A stretch of 64,000 nt of DNA, from positions 1,874,548 through 1,938,547 of the forward strand of contig NZ_LMFJ01000001.1 of assembly GCF_001426755.1 (NCBI RefSeq), in the 5' to 3' direction. The DNA is from Aeromicrobium sp. Root495. Lineage in GTDB: Bacteria > Actinomycetota > Actinomycetes > Propionibacteriales > Nocardioidaceae. Below, in pieces: positions 14,798 through 23,337 of the stretch. Below the pieces are notes generated by a model. It made no database searches. It was given only the letters and a program-made list of their open reading frames with translations, and was not told the DNA's origin. Position 1 is the first letter of the stretch. Every line of letters begins with the position of its first letter. The position numbers and the translations under genes were made by a program.

Positions 14798-16585
14798 GTG
14801 AGCGATGCAGTGTCGGCCGTGGCCGACGAGTCAGACGCCCACCTGATCGCACAGGTCAGGTCGGGCAACACCGACGCCTATGGGCGTCTTTTCGATCGTC
14901 ACCGCCAGGCTGCCCAGCGCCTGGCGGGCTCGCTGATCCACGGACCCGACGCCGACGACCTCGTGGCCGAGGCCTTCACGCGCCTGCTCGTGCTGCTGCA
15001 GGACGGCAAGGGCCCCGACGAGGCGTTCCGCGCCTACCTCCTCACCGCCATCCGCCGCCTCCACGTCGACCGCATCCGCGCCACCACGCGCACCCGTCCC
15101 ACCGACGACGACACCACGTTCGACCGCGGCATCGACTTCGTCGACCCCGCCACCACGAGCTTCGAGAACCAGGCCGCTGCGTCGGCGTTCGCCTCCCTGC
15201 CCGAGCGCTGGCAGCTCGTGCTGTGGCACCTCGAGGTCGAGGGTCAGAAGCCCGCAGACATCGCCCCGCTGCTCGGCATGAGCGCCAACAGCGTCTCCGC
15301 CCTCGCCTACCGCGCCCGTGAGGGACTGCGCCAGGCCTACCTGCAGGGCCACCTCGCCGAGAACGTCGAGTCCGGCTGCCGGGTCATCACGCCCCTGCTC
15401 GGCGGATACGTGCGCCGCGGCCTGTCGGCCCGCGACACGTCCAAGGTGGAGGACCACCTCGACACGTGCCGGCGGTGCGCCGGCATCTACCTCGAGCTGG
15501 CCGAGGTCAACTCCAACCTCGGCGCGCTGCTGGCACCCGCGCTCCTCGGTGCGGCCGCGTCCGCCTACCTGAGCGGCACGAGCGCAGCCGCCGCAGCGGC
15601 CTCGGGCGCCGCTGCGTCGGGAGCGGCAGGAGCCGCCTCCAGCGGTGCGGCCTCCGGAGGTGCCGCCGCGTCCGGCGGCGCCGCGTCCGGGGGTGCCGCC
15701 GCGGCCGGCAGCGCAGCGAGCGGCGCCGCCGCCACGGGCAGCGTCGTCTCCGGTGCCGCGGCCACGGGCATCACGGCCGTCGGCAGCGCCGGCACGGTCG
15801 GCAGCGCCGCCGTCGTGGGCACGCTCGCCCAGACCGCCGCCATCCCGCTCAAGGCCATCGCGGCCACGGTGGGCGCGCACTCCGCGGTCTCCGCGGCCAC
15901 GGTCGTGGCTGCGAGCGTGGCCACCACCACCGGCGTCGTCGTCATGCAGCACGAGCCCGGCCCCTCCACCGACACGGTCGCCACCGCGCCGAGCAGCACA
16001 GGACCGGCCGAGCTGCCCTCGCCGGCACCCAGCGCCAGCGCGTCGCCCGAGCCCAGTGCCACGGCCACCATGGATCCCCAGCCCACGCCGGAGCCCACGC
16101 CGGTGGAGACCCCCACGAGCGAGCCGGCCCCCACCACGTCCTCCGACGAGACCGCCGCCCCGGAGCCCACCGAGACCACTCCGCCGCCCCCGCCGGTACC
16201 GGTCACCACCGACTTCAGCATCGGTACGCCCGTCATCAGCAGCGACGGCACCCTCGGGCAGCGCCGCGTCGTGGTCCCGTTCACCGTGGCCACCACCGGC
16301 GACCTGCCCGCCACCACCGACGTCTCGGTGCGGGTCGACTTCGCCCGTACCGTCGTCTTCCGCGGCATCCCAGGAGGCGGGTGGAGCTGCACGGCTGAAC
16401 GGGACCAGAGGGTCCAGACCCTCACCTGCTCGTCCTCCGTGCCCAGCGGCGCGTCGTTCGACTTCCCCTTCAAGGCCATCGGGCTGCTGCCCCGGGGCAC
16501 GGTCACCATCTCCTCGGCCACCGACCCCGACCCGAGCGACGACTCCGCGGCGTTCGCCTCGGGCCTCTGGCTGCTCGGCTCCTAG
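14798..16585 (+). CDS. ECF sigma factor fused to a zinc-finger, membrane-anchored anti-sigma region and extracytoplasmic domain
   Basis: 595 residues from the GTG at 14798, set by GGAGGAGA upstream. Residues 10-185 are sigma regions 2 and 4 (NTDAYGRLFDRHRQAAQRLAG; LPERWQLVLWHLEVEGQKPADIA). Near 219 there is a zinc anti-sigma motif H-x3-C-x2-C (HLDTCRRC). Then come an Ala/Gly/Ser-rich linker (about 250-345), one membrane segment (about 361-383), a Pro/Thr/Ser-rich stalk to about 468, and a C-terminal beta-sandwich-like domain. Sigma factor, anti-sigma and external sensor therefore sit on one chain. Release of the sigma domain would need proteolysis or a conformational change. ECF groups with fused anti-sigma regions are known; I cannot place this one in a group. 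Confidence 0.85.
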   Translation: MSDAVSAVADESDAHLIAQVRSGNTDAYGRLFDRHRQAAQRLAGSLIHGPDADDLVAEAFTRLLVLLQDGKGPDEAFRAYLLTAIRRLHVDRIRATTRTRPTDDDTTFDRGIDFVDPATTSFENQAAASAFASLPERWQLVLWHLEVEGQKPADIAPLLGMSANSVSALAYRAREGLRQAYLQGHLAENVESGCRVITPLLGGYVRRGLSARDTSKVEDHLDTCRRCAGIYLELAEVNSNLGALLAPALLGAAASAYLSGTSAAAAAASGAAASGAAGAASSGAASGGAAASGGAASGGAAAAGSAASGAAATGSVVSGAAATGITAVGSAGTVGSAAVVGTLAQTAAIPLKAIAATVGAHSAVSAATVVAASVATTTGVVVMQHEPGPSTDTVATAPSSTGPAELPSPAPSASASPEPSATATMDPQPTPEPTPVETPTSEPAPTTSSDETAAPEPTETTPPPPPVPVTTDFSIGTPVISSDGTLGQRRVVVPFTVATTGDLPATTDVSVRVDFARTVVFRGIPGGGWSCTAERDQRVQTLTCSSSVPSGASFDFPFKAIGLLPRGTVTISSATDPDPSDDSAAFASGLWLLGS

Positions 16586-16640
16586 CCCGGTCCGGGACGC
16601 TCGCGTTGTGGGACCGGGCCGACCTCGACACAATGCAGGT

Positions 16641-17123
16641 ATGACCCTGCTGCGTACCGTCGCCCGCCCGATGCTTGCCTCCGTCTTCTTCGCGGGGGCG
16701 GCCAACGCCCTCAAGAACACGACGACGATCGCCCCCAAGGCGAAGCCGGTGGCCGACGCGATCTCCGGCGCCACGGGCCAGCCGGTCGCGCCCGCCACCC
16801 TCGTGCGGATCAACGCCGGCACCCAGCTCCTGGCAGCGGCCGGCCTGGCCACGGGCCGGGCACCGCGCCTGTCGGCCCTCGTGCTGGCCGGCTCGCTGGC
16901 TCCCACCACGGTGGTCGGCCACCAGTTCTGGAACCAGTCGGACCCCGTGGCGGCCAAGAACCAGCGTCTGCACTTCGTCAAGAACGTGTCGGTCATCGGC
17001 GGGCTGCTCATGGCCACCCTCGACCCGGACCCGCACAAGAAGTTCATCGGCACGCGCGCCAAGAACAAGGTCGTCGACGCCAAGGACAAGGTCGTCGACG
17101 AGATCAGCGACCTGCGCCGCTGA
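16641..17123 (+). CDS. DoxX-family membrane protein
   Basis: 160 residues with the DoxX pattern: RPMLASVFFAGAANALKN, VRINAGTQLLAAAGLATG, LSALVLAGSLAPTTVVGHQFW and FVKNVSVIGGLLMATLD form four membrane segments, followed by a charged tail. In mycobacteria DoxX partners with SodA and SseA in a membrane oxidoreductase complex; none of those partners is adjacent here. The start is ATG 6 nt after CACAAT (16629-16634). The aroA promoter follows 42 bp after the stop. Confidence 0.85.
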   Translation: MTLLRTVARPMLASVFFAGAANALKNTTTIAPKAKPVADAISGATGQPVAPATLVRINAGTQLLAAAGLATGRAPRLSALVLAGSLAPTTVVGHQFWNQSDPVAAKNQRLHFVKNVSVIGGLLMATLDPDPHKKFIGTRAKNKVVDAKDKVVDEISDLRR

Positions 17124-17165
17124 CCGCTCGCTCGGCGGAGGTCGGGACAGCGCGCCGCTCGGCGA

Positions 17166-17171
17166 TAGGGT
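17166..17171 (+). promoter_or_regulatory. Leaderless promoter of aroA-rsgA (TAGGGT)
   Basis: TAGGGT lies 7 nt before the ATG at 17179. GGGACA sits 16 nt further upstream as a possible -35. Confidence 0.6.
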
Positions 17172-17178
17172 GGCACCG

Positions 17179-18465
17179 ATGACTGGACCGCTGCCGTGGC
17201 TCGCGCCGTACCGCGACACGCCTCTCGACGCCCGCGTGCTGGTCCCCAGCTCCAAGTCACTCACCAACCGTGCGCTGGTGCTCGCGGCCATCGCCGATGG
17301 CCCCTCCGTGGTGCGGCGTGCGCTCACCTCCCGGGACTCGGCCCTCATGGTCGCGGCCCTCGAGTCGCTGGGCGCCACGTTCGAGCGGGGCGGACCCGAG
17401 ACCGGCCAGGCGTGGAGCATCCGTCCCCTCGGTGCCGTCGAGGGGACGGTGTCCGTCGACTGCGGCCTTGCGGGCACCGTCATGCGCTTCGTTCCCCCAC
17501 TCGCCGCGCTGGGCACGGCCGACGTCGCGTTCGACGGCGACCCGAGGTCGCGCGAGCGGCCCATGGGCACCACCATCTCGACCCTGCGGGCCCTGGGCGT
17601 CGAGGTCGACGACGAGGGTCGCGGCAGCCTCCCGTTCACGGTGCGCGGCACGGGCTCGGTCACCGGTGGTGAGCTCACCGTCGACGCCTCGGCCTCGAGC
17701 CAGTTCGTCTCGGCGCTGCTCCTCGTGGCTCCTCGCTTCGAGCAGGGCCTCGACCTGCGGCACGTGGGGCCACCGTTGCCGTCCCTCCCCCACGTCGACA
17801 TGACGGTCGCCGAGCTGCGCCGCCGCGGTGTGCAGGTCGACGACTCCCGGCCCGACCGCTGGGTGGTCTCGCCCGGCCCGGTGAAGGCCCTCGACGTCGA
17901 GATCGAGCCCGACCTCTCCAACGCCGGCGTCTTCATCGCGGCCGCCCTGGCCACCCGGGGACGCGTCACGGTGCGTGGCTGGCCCGAGCACACCCAGCAG
18001 GCCGGCGACGCCTGGCGCCGCCTCGTCCCGGCGTTCGGTGGCTACGTCGAGCGCGACGGCGACGACCTCGTCCTGGGCACGCAGGAGCCCCTGCGCGGGG
18101 TCGAGCTCGACCTGCACGACGTCGGCGAGCTCACCCCGGTGGTCGCGGCCCTCGCGGCGCTCGCCGAGGGTCCCTCGCGCCTCACCGGCGTGGCCCACCT
18201 GCGCGGCCACGAGACCGACCGCATCGCAGCGCTCGCCACCGAGATCAACCGGATGGGTGGCGACGTCACGGAGCTCGACGACGGGCTCGAGATCCGCCCC
18301 CGGCCCCTGCACGGTGAGATCTTCCGCACCTACGACGACCACCGCATGGCCCACGCCGCCGTCGTCCTGGCCCTCCGCGTGCCCGAGGTCTTCGTGGAGG
18401 ACGTCTCCACCACGGTCAAGACCTACCCCAACTTCGCACCGGTGTGGGAGCGTCTGGTCTCGTGA
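17179..18465 (+). CDS. aroA: 3-phosphoshikimate 1-carboxyvinyltransferase (EPSP synthase)
   Basis: The 428-residue shikimate-pathway enzyme joins shikimate-3-phosphate and PEP. Conserved blocks in order are SKSLTNRALVLA, CGLAGTVMRF, DGDPRSRERPMG, SSQFVSALLL, DLSNAGVFIAAAL, GHETDRIAAL and YDDHRMAHA. The start is set by the leaderless TAGGGT. It overlaps rsgA by GTGA, so the two are cotranslated, an order also found in other actinobacteria. Confidence 0.97.
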   Translation: MTGPLPWLAPYRDTPLDARVLVPSSKSLTNRALVLAAIADGPSVVRRALTSRDSALMVAALESLGATFERGGPETGQAWSIRPLGAVEGTVSVDCGLAGTVMRFVPPLAALGTADVAFDGDPRSRERPMGTTISTLRALGVEVDDEGRGSLPFTVRGTGSVTGGELTVDASASSQFVSALLLVAPRFEQGLDLRHVGPPLPSLPHVDMTVAELRRRGVQVDDSRPDRWVVSPGPVKALDVEIEPDLSNAGVFIAAALATRGRVTVRGWPEHTQQAGDAWRRLVPAFGGYVERDGDDLVLGTQEPLRGVELDLHDVGELTPVVAALAALAEGPSRLTGVAHLRGHETDRIAALATEINRMGGDVTELDDGLEIRPRPLHGEIFRTYDDHRMAHAAVVLALRVPEVFVEDVSTTVKTYPNFAPVWERLVS

Positions 18466-19445
18466 GGAGCACCGACGACGACCACGCGGCCTTCGAGCGT
18501 CCGCAACGTCGCACGCGCCCCCGCACGAAGGACCGGCCCAGCTACGCCGACGCCGACATCGCCACGGTCATCACGATCGACCGGGGCCGTTACACGCTCG
18601 ACGTCGACGGTCGCGTCGTCACCGCCATGAAGTCCCGGTCCATCGGCCGTCAAGGCGTCGTGGTGGGCGACGAGGTCAAGGTCGTGGGCGACGTCACCGG
18701 CACCCAGGGGTCGCTCGCCCGCATCGTCGAGGTCGAGCCCCGACGCAACGTGCTGCGCCGCACGGCCGACGACGACGACCCCATCGAGCGCGTCGTCGTG
18801 GCCAACGCCGACCAGCTGGTGGTCGTCACCGCCCTCGCGGACCCACCGCCGCGCGCGGGCCTCGTCGACCGCTGCCTCGTGGCCGCGTTCGACGCCGGCA
18901 TGGACCCCGTCGTGTGCCTCACCAAGGCCGACCTCGGCGATCCCACCGAGATGCTCCACCTGCTCGAGCCGCTCGACGTGCGCACCGTCGTCACGCAGCG
19001 CGGCGGCGACCTCGACGAGATCCGTGCCGTGCTGGCCGGTCGCACGAGCGTGCTCGTGGGCCACAGCGGAGTCGGCAAGTCCACGCTCGTCAACGCGCTC
19101 GTCCCCGACGCGCACCGCACCACGAGCCACGTCAACGAGGTCACCGGCCGCGGTCGCCACACGTCGACGTCGGCCATGGTGCTGCAGCTCGAGGGTGGCG
19201 GCCGCATCGTCGACACCCCCGGCATCCGCTCGTTCGGTCTCGCCCACGTCGACGTCGACCACCTCATCCGAGCCTTCCCCGACCTGCAGGACGCCACCCG
19301 CGACTGCCCCCGCGGCTGCACCCACGCGGCCTCGGAGCCGGAGTGCGCCCTCGACCTCGCCGTGGCCGCCGGGACGCTGCGCCCCGACCGCGTCGAGTCC
19401 TTCCGGCGCATCCTCGCGAGCCGCGACCAGCTCGAGACCTACTGA
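18462..19445 (+). CDS. rsgA: Ribosome small-subunit GTPase RsgA
   Basis: 327 residues with the circularly permuted GTPase order typical of RsgA: G4 LTKADLG precedes G1 GHSGVGKSTLVN (near 200) and G3 DTPGIRSFGL. An OB-fold lies before the GTPase domain, and a C-terminal zinc site CPRGCTHAASEPEC follows. It acts in late maturation of the 30S subunit. The GTG start overlaps the aroA stop (GTGA). Confidence 0.95.
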   Translation: MRSTDDDHAAFERPQRRTRPRTKDRPSYADADIATVITIDRGRYTLDVDGRVVTAMKSRSIGRQGVVVGDEVKVVGDVTGTQGSLARIVEVEPRRNVLRRTADDDDPIERVVVANADQLVVVTALADPPPRAGLVDRCLVAAFDAGMDPVVCLTKADLGDPTEMLHLLEPLDVRTVVTQRGGDLDEIRAVLAGRTSVLVGHSGVGKSTLVNALVPDAHRTTSHVNEVTGRGRHTSTSAMVLQLEGGGRIVDTPGIRSFGLAHVDVDHLIRAFPDLQDATRDCPRGCTHAASEPECALDLAVAAGTLRPDRVESFRRILASRDQLETY

Positions 19446-19473
19446 CGTCCCCCACCACTGGTGCCCGAGGCCG

Positions 19474-19479
19474 TAATCT
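19474..19479 (+). promoter_or_regulatory. Leaderless -10 box (TAATCT) of hisN
   Basis: TAATCT lies 6 nt before the ATG at 19486, so hisN has its own promoter although it follows rsgA by only 40 bp. Confidence 0.55.
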
Positions 19480-19485
19480 GACGCC

Positions 19486-20382
19486 ATGTCGCACTCCTGG
19501 AACGACGACGTCCGTCTGGCGCACGTGCTCGCCGACAGCGCCGACAACCTCTCGATGGACCGCTTCGGGGCCATCGACCTCCAGGTCTCCACCAAGCCCG
19601 ACATGACCTACGTGACCGAGTCCGACGAGGCCGTCGAGGAGGCCATCCGACGCACCCTGCGCTCGGCCCGCACGCGCGACGTCGTGCTGGGCGAGGAGCA
19701 CGGCGAGGTCGCCGGGTCCACCGGGTCGTCGGAGCGCCGCTGGATCGTCGACCCCATCGACGGGACGTCCAACTTCGTGCGGGGCGTCCCGGTGTGGGCC
19801 ACGCTCATCGCGTTGGAGGAGGCCGGCGAGATCGTCATGGGTCTCGTGTCCGCGCCGGCTCTCGGGCGCCGCTGGTGGGCCTCCAAGGGTGGGGGCGCGT
19901 TCACCGGCAAGTCGTACATGCACGCGCGCGAGATCGCCGTGTCCCAGGTGAGCGACCTGGAGTCGGCGTCGTTCTCGTACAGCTCGCCCGGCGGGTGGGA
20001 CGTCATCGGGAAGACCGAGGCCTTCGCGGCACTCGTGCGTCGCTGCTGGCGCACGCGGGCCTACGGCGACTTCTGGTCCTACATGCTTCTCGCCGAGGGA
20101 GCGGTCGACCTGGCCGCGGAGCCCGAGCTCAAGGTCTGGGACATGGCCGCGCTCGACATCATCGTGCGCGAGGCCGGCGGTCGGTTCACGGGGCTCGACG
20201 GTGCCGACGGCCCGTGGGGCGGCAACGCGTTGGCCACCAACGGACGCCTGCACGACGCCGCCATGGCGTACCTCAACCACTTCCCCGACGACGTCGTGGT
20301 CGACCCGTCGTGGCAGGACGAGCCCGAGGTCCCGCGCTCCAACGTGCTCGACTTCTCCCGCCCGTCCACCGACTACCCCTGA
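19486..20382 (+). CDS. hisN: Histidinol-phosphatase, inositol monophosphatase family (HisN)
   Basis: 298 residues with the IMPase metal site WIVDPIDGTSNFVRG, the upstream Glu in LGEEHGE and the C-terminal WDMAALDIIVREAGG. The position after aroA-rsgA and the family pattern point to the actinobacterial HisN-type histidinol-phosphate phosphatase. Inositol monophosphatase activity cannot be excluded from motifs alone. An extended C-terminal tail (VVVDPSWQDEPEVPRSN...) follows the catalytic domain. Confidence 0.88.
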   Translation: MSHSWNDDVRLAHVLADSADNLSMDRFGAIDLQVSTKPDMTYVTESDEAVEEAIRRTLRSARTRDVVLGEEHGEVAGSTGSSERRWIVDPIDGTSNFVRGVPVWATLIALEEAGEIVMGLVSAPALGRRWWASKGGGAFTGKSYMHAREIAVSQVSDLESASFSYSSPGGWDVIGKTEAFAALVRRCWRTRAYGDFWSYMLLAEGAVDLAAEPELKVWDMAALDIIVREAGGRFTGLDGADGPWGGNALATNGRLHDAAMAYLNHFPDDVVVDPSWQDEPEVPRSNVLDFSRPSTDYP

Positions 20383-20461
20383 GGCGAGAGCCCACACCCT
20401 GACCACCGACCCGCCGCGTCCATCCGGACCGGCGGGTCACTCATGTCGGAAGGACTTTTAT

Positions 20462-20510
20462 CCGATATATCGGAAAGGTATTGACGAACGATGCCTTTCC
20501 GATATATCGT
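20462..20510 (+). promoter_or_regulatory. PadR operator: 16-bp inverted repeat flanking a TTGACG promoter
   Basis: CGATATATCGGAAAGG (20463-20478) is perfectly complementary to CCTTTCCGATATATCG (20494-20509). Each arm contains the palindrome CCGATATATCG(G). TTGACG (20481-20486) lies in the spacer, and TATATC (20503-20508), 16 nt further on, is the likely -10, so bound regulator would block RNA polymerase. A third partial half, TGTCGGAAGG, lies upstream at about 20445. Confidence 0.8.
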
Positions 20511-20583
20511 CGAGTCATCGACATGATCGAGGCGGCCCACGGAAGATCCCGGAACCGCCTCCCGACTCTTCAGGAGAAACACC

Positions 20584-21180
20584 ATGCGCAACAACGACTA
20601 CTCCCCCAGGAACGACCGTCACCAGCGCGGACCGCGCCGCGGCGGATTCCCCTTCGGTCCCGAGCTCGACTGGGACCCCCGCGAGGCCGGCGGCCCGGGT
20701 CATCCCGGACGCCGACCCGGTCGTCGCGGCCGGGGTCGCGGCGGCGACGTGCGCGCCGCGGCCCTGCTGCTCCTCGCCGAGCAGCCCATGCACGGCTACC
20801 AGCTCATCCAGGACATCGCCGAGCGCAGCGAGGGACGGTGGACGCCCAGCCCGGGATCCATCTACCCCGTGCTGCAGCAGCTCGAGGACGAGGGTCTCGT
20901 CGAGTTCGAGCGGGTCGACGGTCGCAAGACCGCAACCCTCACCGACGACGGCCGCGAGCTCGTGGAGCAGCAGCGCGAGTCGCTGGGCACCCCGTGGGCC
21001 CCGCAGGCCGGCGAGGACCACCAGGACTACCGCGACCTCTCGGTCGCGCTCAAGACCTTCATCAGTGCCTGGAAGCAGGTCATGCGCGACGGGACCTCCG
21101 AGCAGCGCGAGAAGGCCACCGTCGTGGTGGACGACGCCCGCAAGGCGCTCTACCGCGTGCTCGCCGACGACGACGCGTAA
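20584..21180 (+). CDS. PadR-family transcriptional regulator
   Basis: 198 residues. A disordered, Arg/Gly/Pro-rich N-terminus (1-55) precedes a PadR winged helix: DVRAAALLLLAEQPMHGYQL, RWTPSPGSIYPVLQQLEDEGLV and KTATLTDDGREL. A C-terminal dimerisation helix contains LKTFISAWKQVM. AGGAGA lies nine bases before the ATG, and the palindromic operator about 75 bp upstream indicates autorepression. No neighbouring transporter or phenolic-acid enzyme hints at its ligand. Confidence 0.9.
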   Translation: MRNNDYSPRNDRHQRGPRRGGFPFGPELDWDPREAGGPGHPGRRPGRRGRGRGGDVRAAALLLLAEQPMHGYQLIQDIAERSEGRWTPSPGSIYPVLQQLEDEGLVEFERVDGRKTATLTDDGRELVEQQRESLGTPWAPQAGEDHQDYRDLSVALKTFISAWKQVMRDGTSEQREKATVVVDDARKALYRVLADDDA

Positions 21181-21183
21181 TCT
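21178..21183 (+). promoter_or_regulatory. Leaderless -10 (TAATCT) overlapping the padR stop codon
   Basis: The TAA stop of the PadR gene is the first half of TAATCT, which lies 6 nt before the ATG at 21190. Confidence 0.5.
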
Positions 21184-21189
21184 CTCCGG

Positions 21190-21606
21190 ATGACCTCGTC
21201 GCGTGAGTCCCGGCTCGCGATCCCCGACCACGAGCTGAGCTGGCGCTTCAGCCGGTCCTCCGGGGCCGGCGGCCAGCACGTCAACACCACCGACACCCGC
21301 GTGGAGCTGACGTGGGACCTCGCAGCCTCCGCCGCCCTCTCCCCCACCCAGAAGGAGAGGGCGGCGCGGCGTCTGCGAGGGCGCATGGTCGGCGACACGA
21401 TCACCATCGCGTCCAGCACGTACCGCTCCCAGCACCGCAACCGCGAGGCCGCCAAGGTCCGGCTCGAGGAGCTCGTCGCGGCGGCCGTGGTGCCCGAGAA
21501 GTCCCGACGCGCCACCCGGCCCACGCGCGGCTCGGTGCAGCGTCGTCTCGACTCCAAGAAGCGCCGCTCCGACACCAAGCGCGGACGCCAGGGCGGCTGG
21601 GACTAG
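21190..21606 (+). CDS. arfB: ArfB-like peptidyl-tRNA hydrolase (ribosome rescue)
   Basis: A 138-residue small release-factor-like protein with the catalytic GGQ loop RSSGAGGQHVNTTDTRVEL. It lacks the codon-recognition domains of RF1/RF2 and ends in a basic tail (KKRRSDTKRGRQGGW) like the one ArfB inserts into the mRNA channel. It hydrolyses peptidyl-tRNA on ribosomes stalled without a stop codon. It is convergent with the short ORF at 21611-21889. Confidence 0.9.
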   Translation: MTSSRESRLAIPDHELSWRFSRSSGAGGQHVNTTDTRVELTWDLAASAALSPTQKERAARRLRGRMVGDTITIASSTYRSQHRNREAAKVRLEELVAAAVVPEKSRRATRPTRGSVQRRLDSKKRRSDTKRGRQGGWD

Positions 21607-21610
21607 GCCG

Positions 21611-21889
21611 TCAGTCGGGCTGTTCCTCCTCGGACTCCTCGCCCTCCTCCCCGCTCGTCGGGCCGGCCCCCTCGCCGGGGTCCGCGCCCTCCACGCCCTG
21701 GGTGCCGGCCGGCTGGTCGGCCGTCGGGTGCCCGGGCACGTCCGGTGGCAACGTCGTGCCGGTGTCCTCGGGGACGCCCGGGCCGGGCGGGTCGTTCGGC
21801 ACGCCCGGGTCGTCGGGCAGGACCTCCTCGCCCGCCTGCGGCTCGATGGGTCCGTCGGACTCGTTCGTCGATGTGTCCATGGGAGCCAT
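21611..21889 (-). CDS. Small acidic, Pro/Gly-rich disordered protein
   Basis: 92 residues (89 from the second ATG at 21880), composed mainly of Pro, Gly, Glu and Asp (PDDPGVPNDPPGPGVPED..., EEGEESEEEQPD). There are no domains, membrane segments or cysteines. The ribosome-binding site is poor. The frame fits neatly between arfB (stop codons 4 bp apart) and the divergent lipoprotein gene, which supports its being real, but low-complexity GC-rich sequence could also produce it by chance. Confidence 0.5.
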   Translation of the reverse strand: MAPMDTSTNESDGPIEPQAGEEVLPDDPGVPNDPPGPGVPEDTGTTLPPDVPGHPTADQPAGTQGVEGADPGEGAGPTSGEEGEESEEEQPD

Positions 21890-21975
21890 GGTGCTTCGAG
21901 CGCGCGGCCGGCGCGAGTCGGAGCACCGGCCAGGCGGCGGGCCCCGGGCGGCCCGGTCGCCTAGGCTCGACCTTC

Positions 21976-22845
21976 ATGAGCAGCCTGCGCCGTACCACCG
22001 CCTCGGCACTCGTGGCCCTCACCCTCGTGGCCGGCCTGGGAGCCTGCACCGGCAGCTCGAAGGACGCCGGGCCGAAGTCCTCCACCGGTGCGACGGCTCC
22101 TGCAGCGGACGACCCGGCGGCCGCCGCGCTCGCCGCGCTGGAGAAGCTTCCCGAGGTCGACCTGGCGAAGGTCCCCACACCCGAGCCCGCCGACGGCCTG
22201 GCGAGGTCCGAGATCGAGGGCTACGCAGGGCAGCTCCGAAGACTGCTCGCCGACTCGCTCGAGAACGAGAAGTGGTGGGACGCCGACCCGGGCCTCAAGA
22301 CGGCCCGGTCGTTCTTGGCCGACGTCTCGCCCCAGACGCGTGAGCAGTACCTGACGTCGGTCGCCGATCGCAACGGCCAGAACCCGGCTTCGCAGTACCT
22401 CGTCTCCATCTTCGACGAGGACCACCAGCCCACCGGTCCGCCGCGGATCGTCAAGGCGACGTGGCGCACCGACCGCGTCGCACGCGACGACGGCTCCACG
22501 TATGAGCGCATCGCGCTGCAGGCCTATGCCGTGTACCGCGTGAAGGACCAGGACCAGCCGGTCGTCGTGCGCCGCTGGCTGCAGCTCTCGGGCGAGCCCG
22601 ACGTCGCCGGGACGTGGCCGTCGCTCGCCAACTACACGCTCATCGACGGCGTCGACACCTGCACGCTCTACGAGCAGGGCACGTACGAGCCGGTGACCGC
22701 GGGCACCGCCGATGCCGAGAGCCTGCGCACGGTCCTGCGGGAGGCCAGGAGCAAGCAGTGGGTCGCCTTCGGGCTCCCCGACGCCGAGGACGCCAGCCCG
22801 GAGGAGAAGCGCTCCAGCTCGTGCGCCGACCGCGAGGACAGCTGA
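21976..22845 (+). CDS. Secreted lipoprotein, unknown function
   Basis: 289 residues. A signal peptide with lipobox (ALVALTLVAGLGACTG, Cys at about 24) is followed by an Ala/Asp-rich linker and a soluble domain with WWDADPGLKTARSFLADVSP, QYLVSIFDEDHQPTGPPRIVKA and VRRWLQLSGEPDVAGTWP. I do not recognise the domain. The ATG was chosen over the longer frame because TAGGCT (21962-21967) lies 8 nt upstream and the signal peptide begins there. Confidence 0.8.
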   Translation: MSSLRRTTASALVALTLVAGLGACTGSSKDAGPKSSTGATAPAADDPAAAALAALEKLPEVDLAKVPTPEPADGLARSEIEGYAGQLRRLLADSLENEKWWDADPGLKTARSFLADVSPQTREQYLTSVADRNGQNPASQYLVSIFDEDHQPTGPPRIVKATWRTDRVARDDGSTYERIALQAYAVYRVKDQDQPVVVRRWLQLSGEPDVAGTWPSLANYTLIDGVDTCTLYEQGTYEPVTAGTADAESLRTVLREARSKQWVAFGLPDAEDASPEEKRSSSCADREDS

Positions 22846-22852
22846 CGCCACG

Positions 22853-22868
22853 TCAGTTAGTACACTGA
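22853..22868 (+). promoter_or_regulatory. OhrR-type operator overlapping its own -10
   Basis: TCAGT (22853-22857) and ACTGA (22864-22868) form an inverted repeat that includes the -10 box TACACT (22861-22866). The box lies 6 nt before the GTG at 22873, so a bound repressor would block its own leaderless promoter. Confidence 0.6.
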
Positions 22869-22872
22869 TCAT

Positions 22873-23337
22873 GTGCCCCCTCATGATCGCGACCCGCTCT
22901 CCCTCGACGAGCAGATCTGCTTCGCCCTCGCCGTCGCCTCGCGCGACGTCGTCGCCGAGTACCGCACGGTGCTCGAGCCGCTCGGCCTGACGCACCCGCA
23001 GTACCTCGTGATGCTCGCGCTCTGGGAGCGCGACCGCGTGCCGCTGCGGGAGCTGGCCGACCGTCTGCACCTCGAGCCCGCCACCCTGTCGCCCCTGCTC
23101 AAGCGCCTGGAGTCGGCCGGGCTGCTCTCGCGCACGCGCAGCGAGGTCGACGACCGCGCGCTCTCCATCGTGCTCACCGACGACGGCCGCGCGCTGCGCC
23201 GCCGGGCGCTCGCCGTGCCGCCCACGATGGTCTCGCGGCTCGGTCTCGAGGCGGACGAGCTCGAGGAGCTCAACCGCGTCCTGCGAGGCCTCCTCGGCCG
23301 GATCGCCGACGGCCGGACCTCCGCGGTGCCCGCATGA
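22873..23337 (+). CDS. OhrR-like MarR-family peroxide-sensing repressor
   Basis: 154 residues. The N-terminus LDEQICFALAVASRDVVAEY puts a Cys at position 16, the equivalent of the peroxidatic cysteine of OhrR. LGLTHPQYLVMLALWE and the winged-helix block LHLEPATLSPLLKRLESAGL also follow OhrR. OhrR normally represses an organic hydroperoxide resistance gene, but no ohr is adjacent. The next gene, a small membrane protein, overlaps by ATGA and is its only obvious partner. Confidence 0.85.
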   Translation: MPPHDRDPLSLDEQICFALAVASRDVVAEYRTVLEPLGLTHPQYLVMLALWERDRVPLRELADRLHLEPATLSPLLKRLESAGLLSRTRSEVDDRALSIVLTDDGRALRRRALAVPPTMVSRLGLEADELEELNRVLRGLLGRIADGRTSAVPA

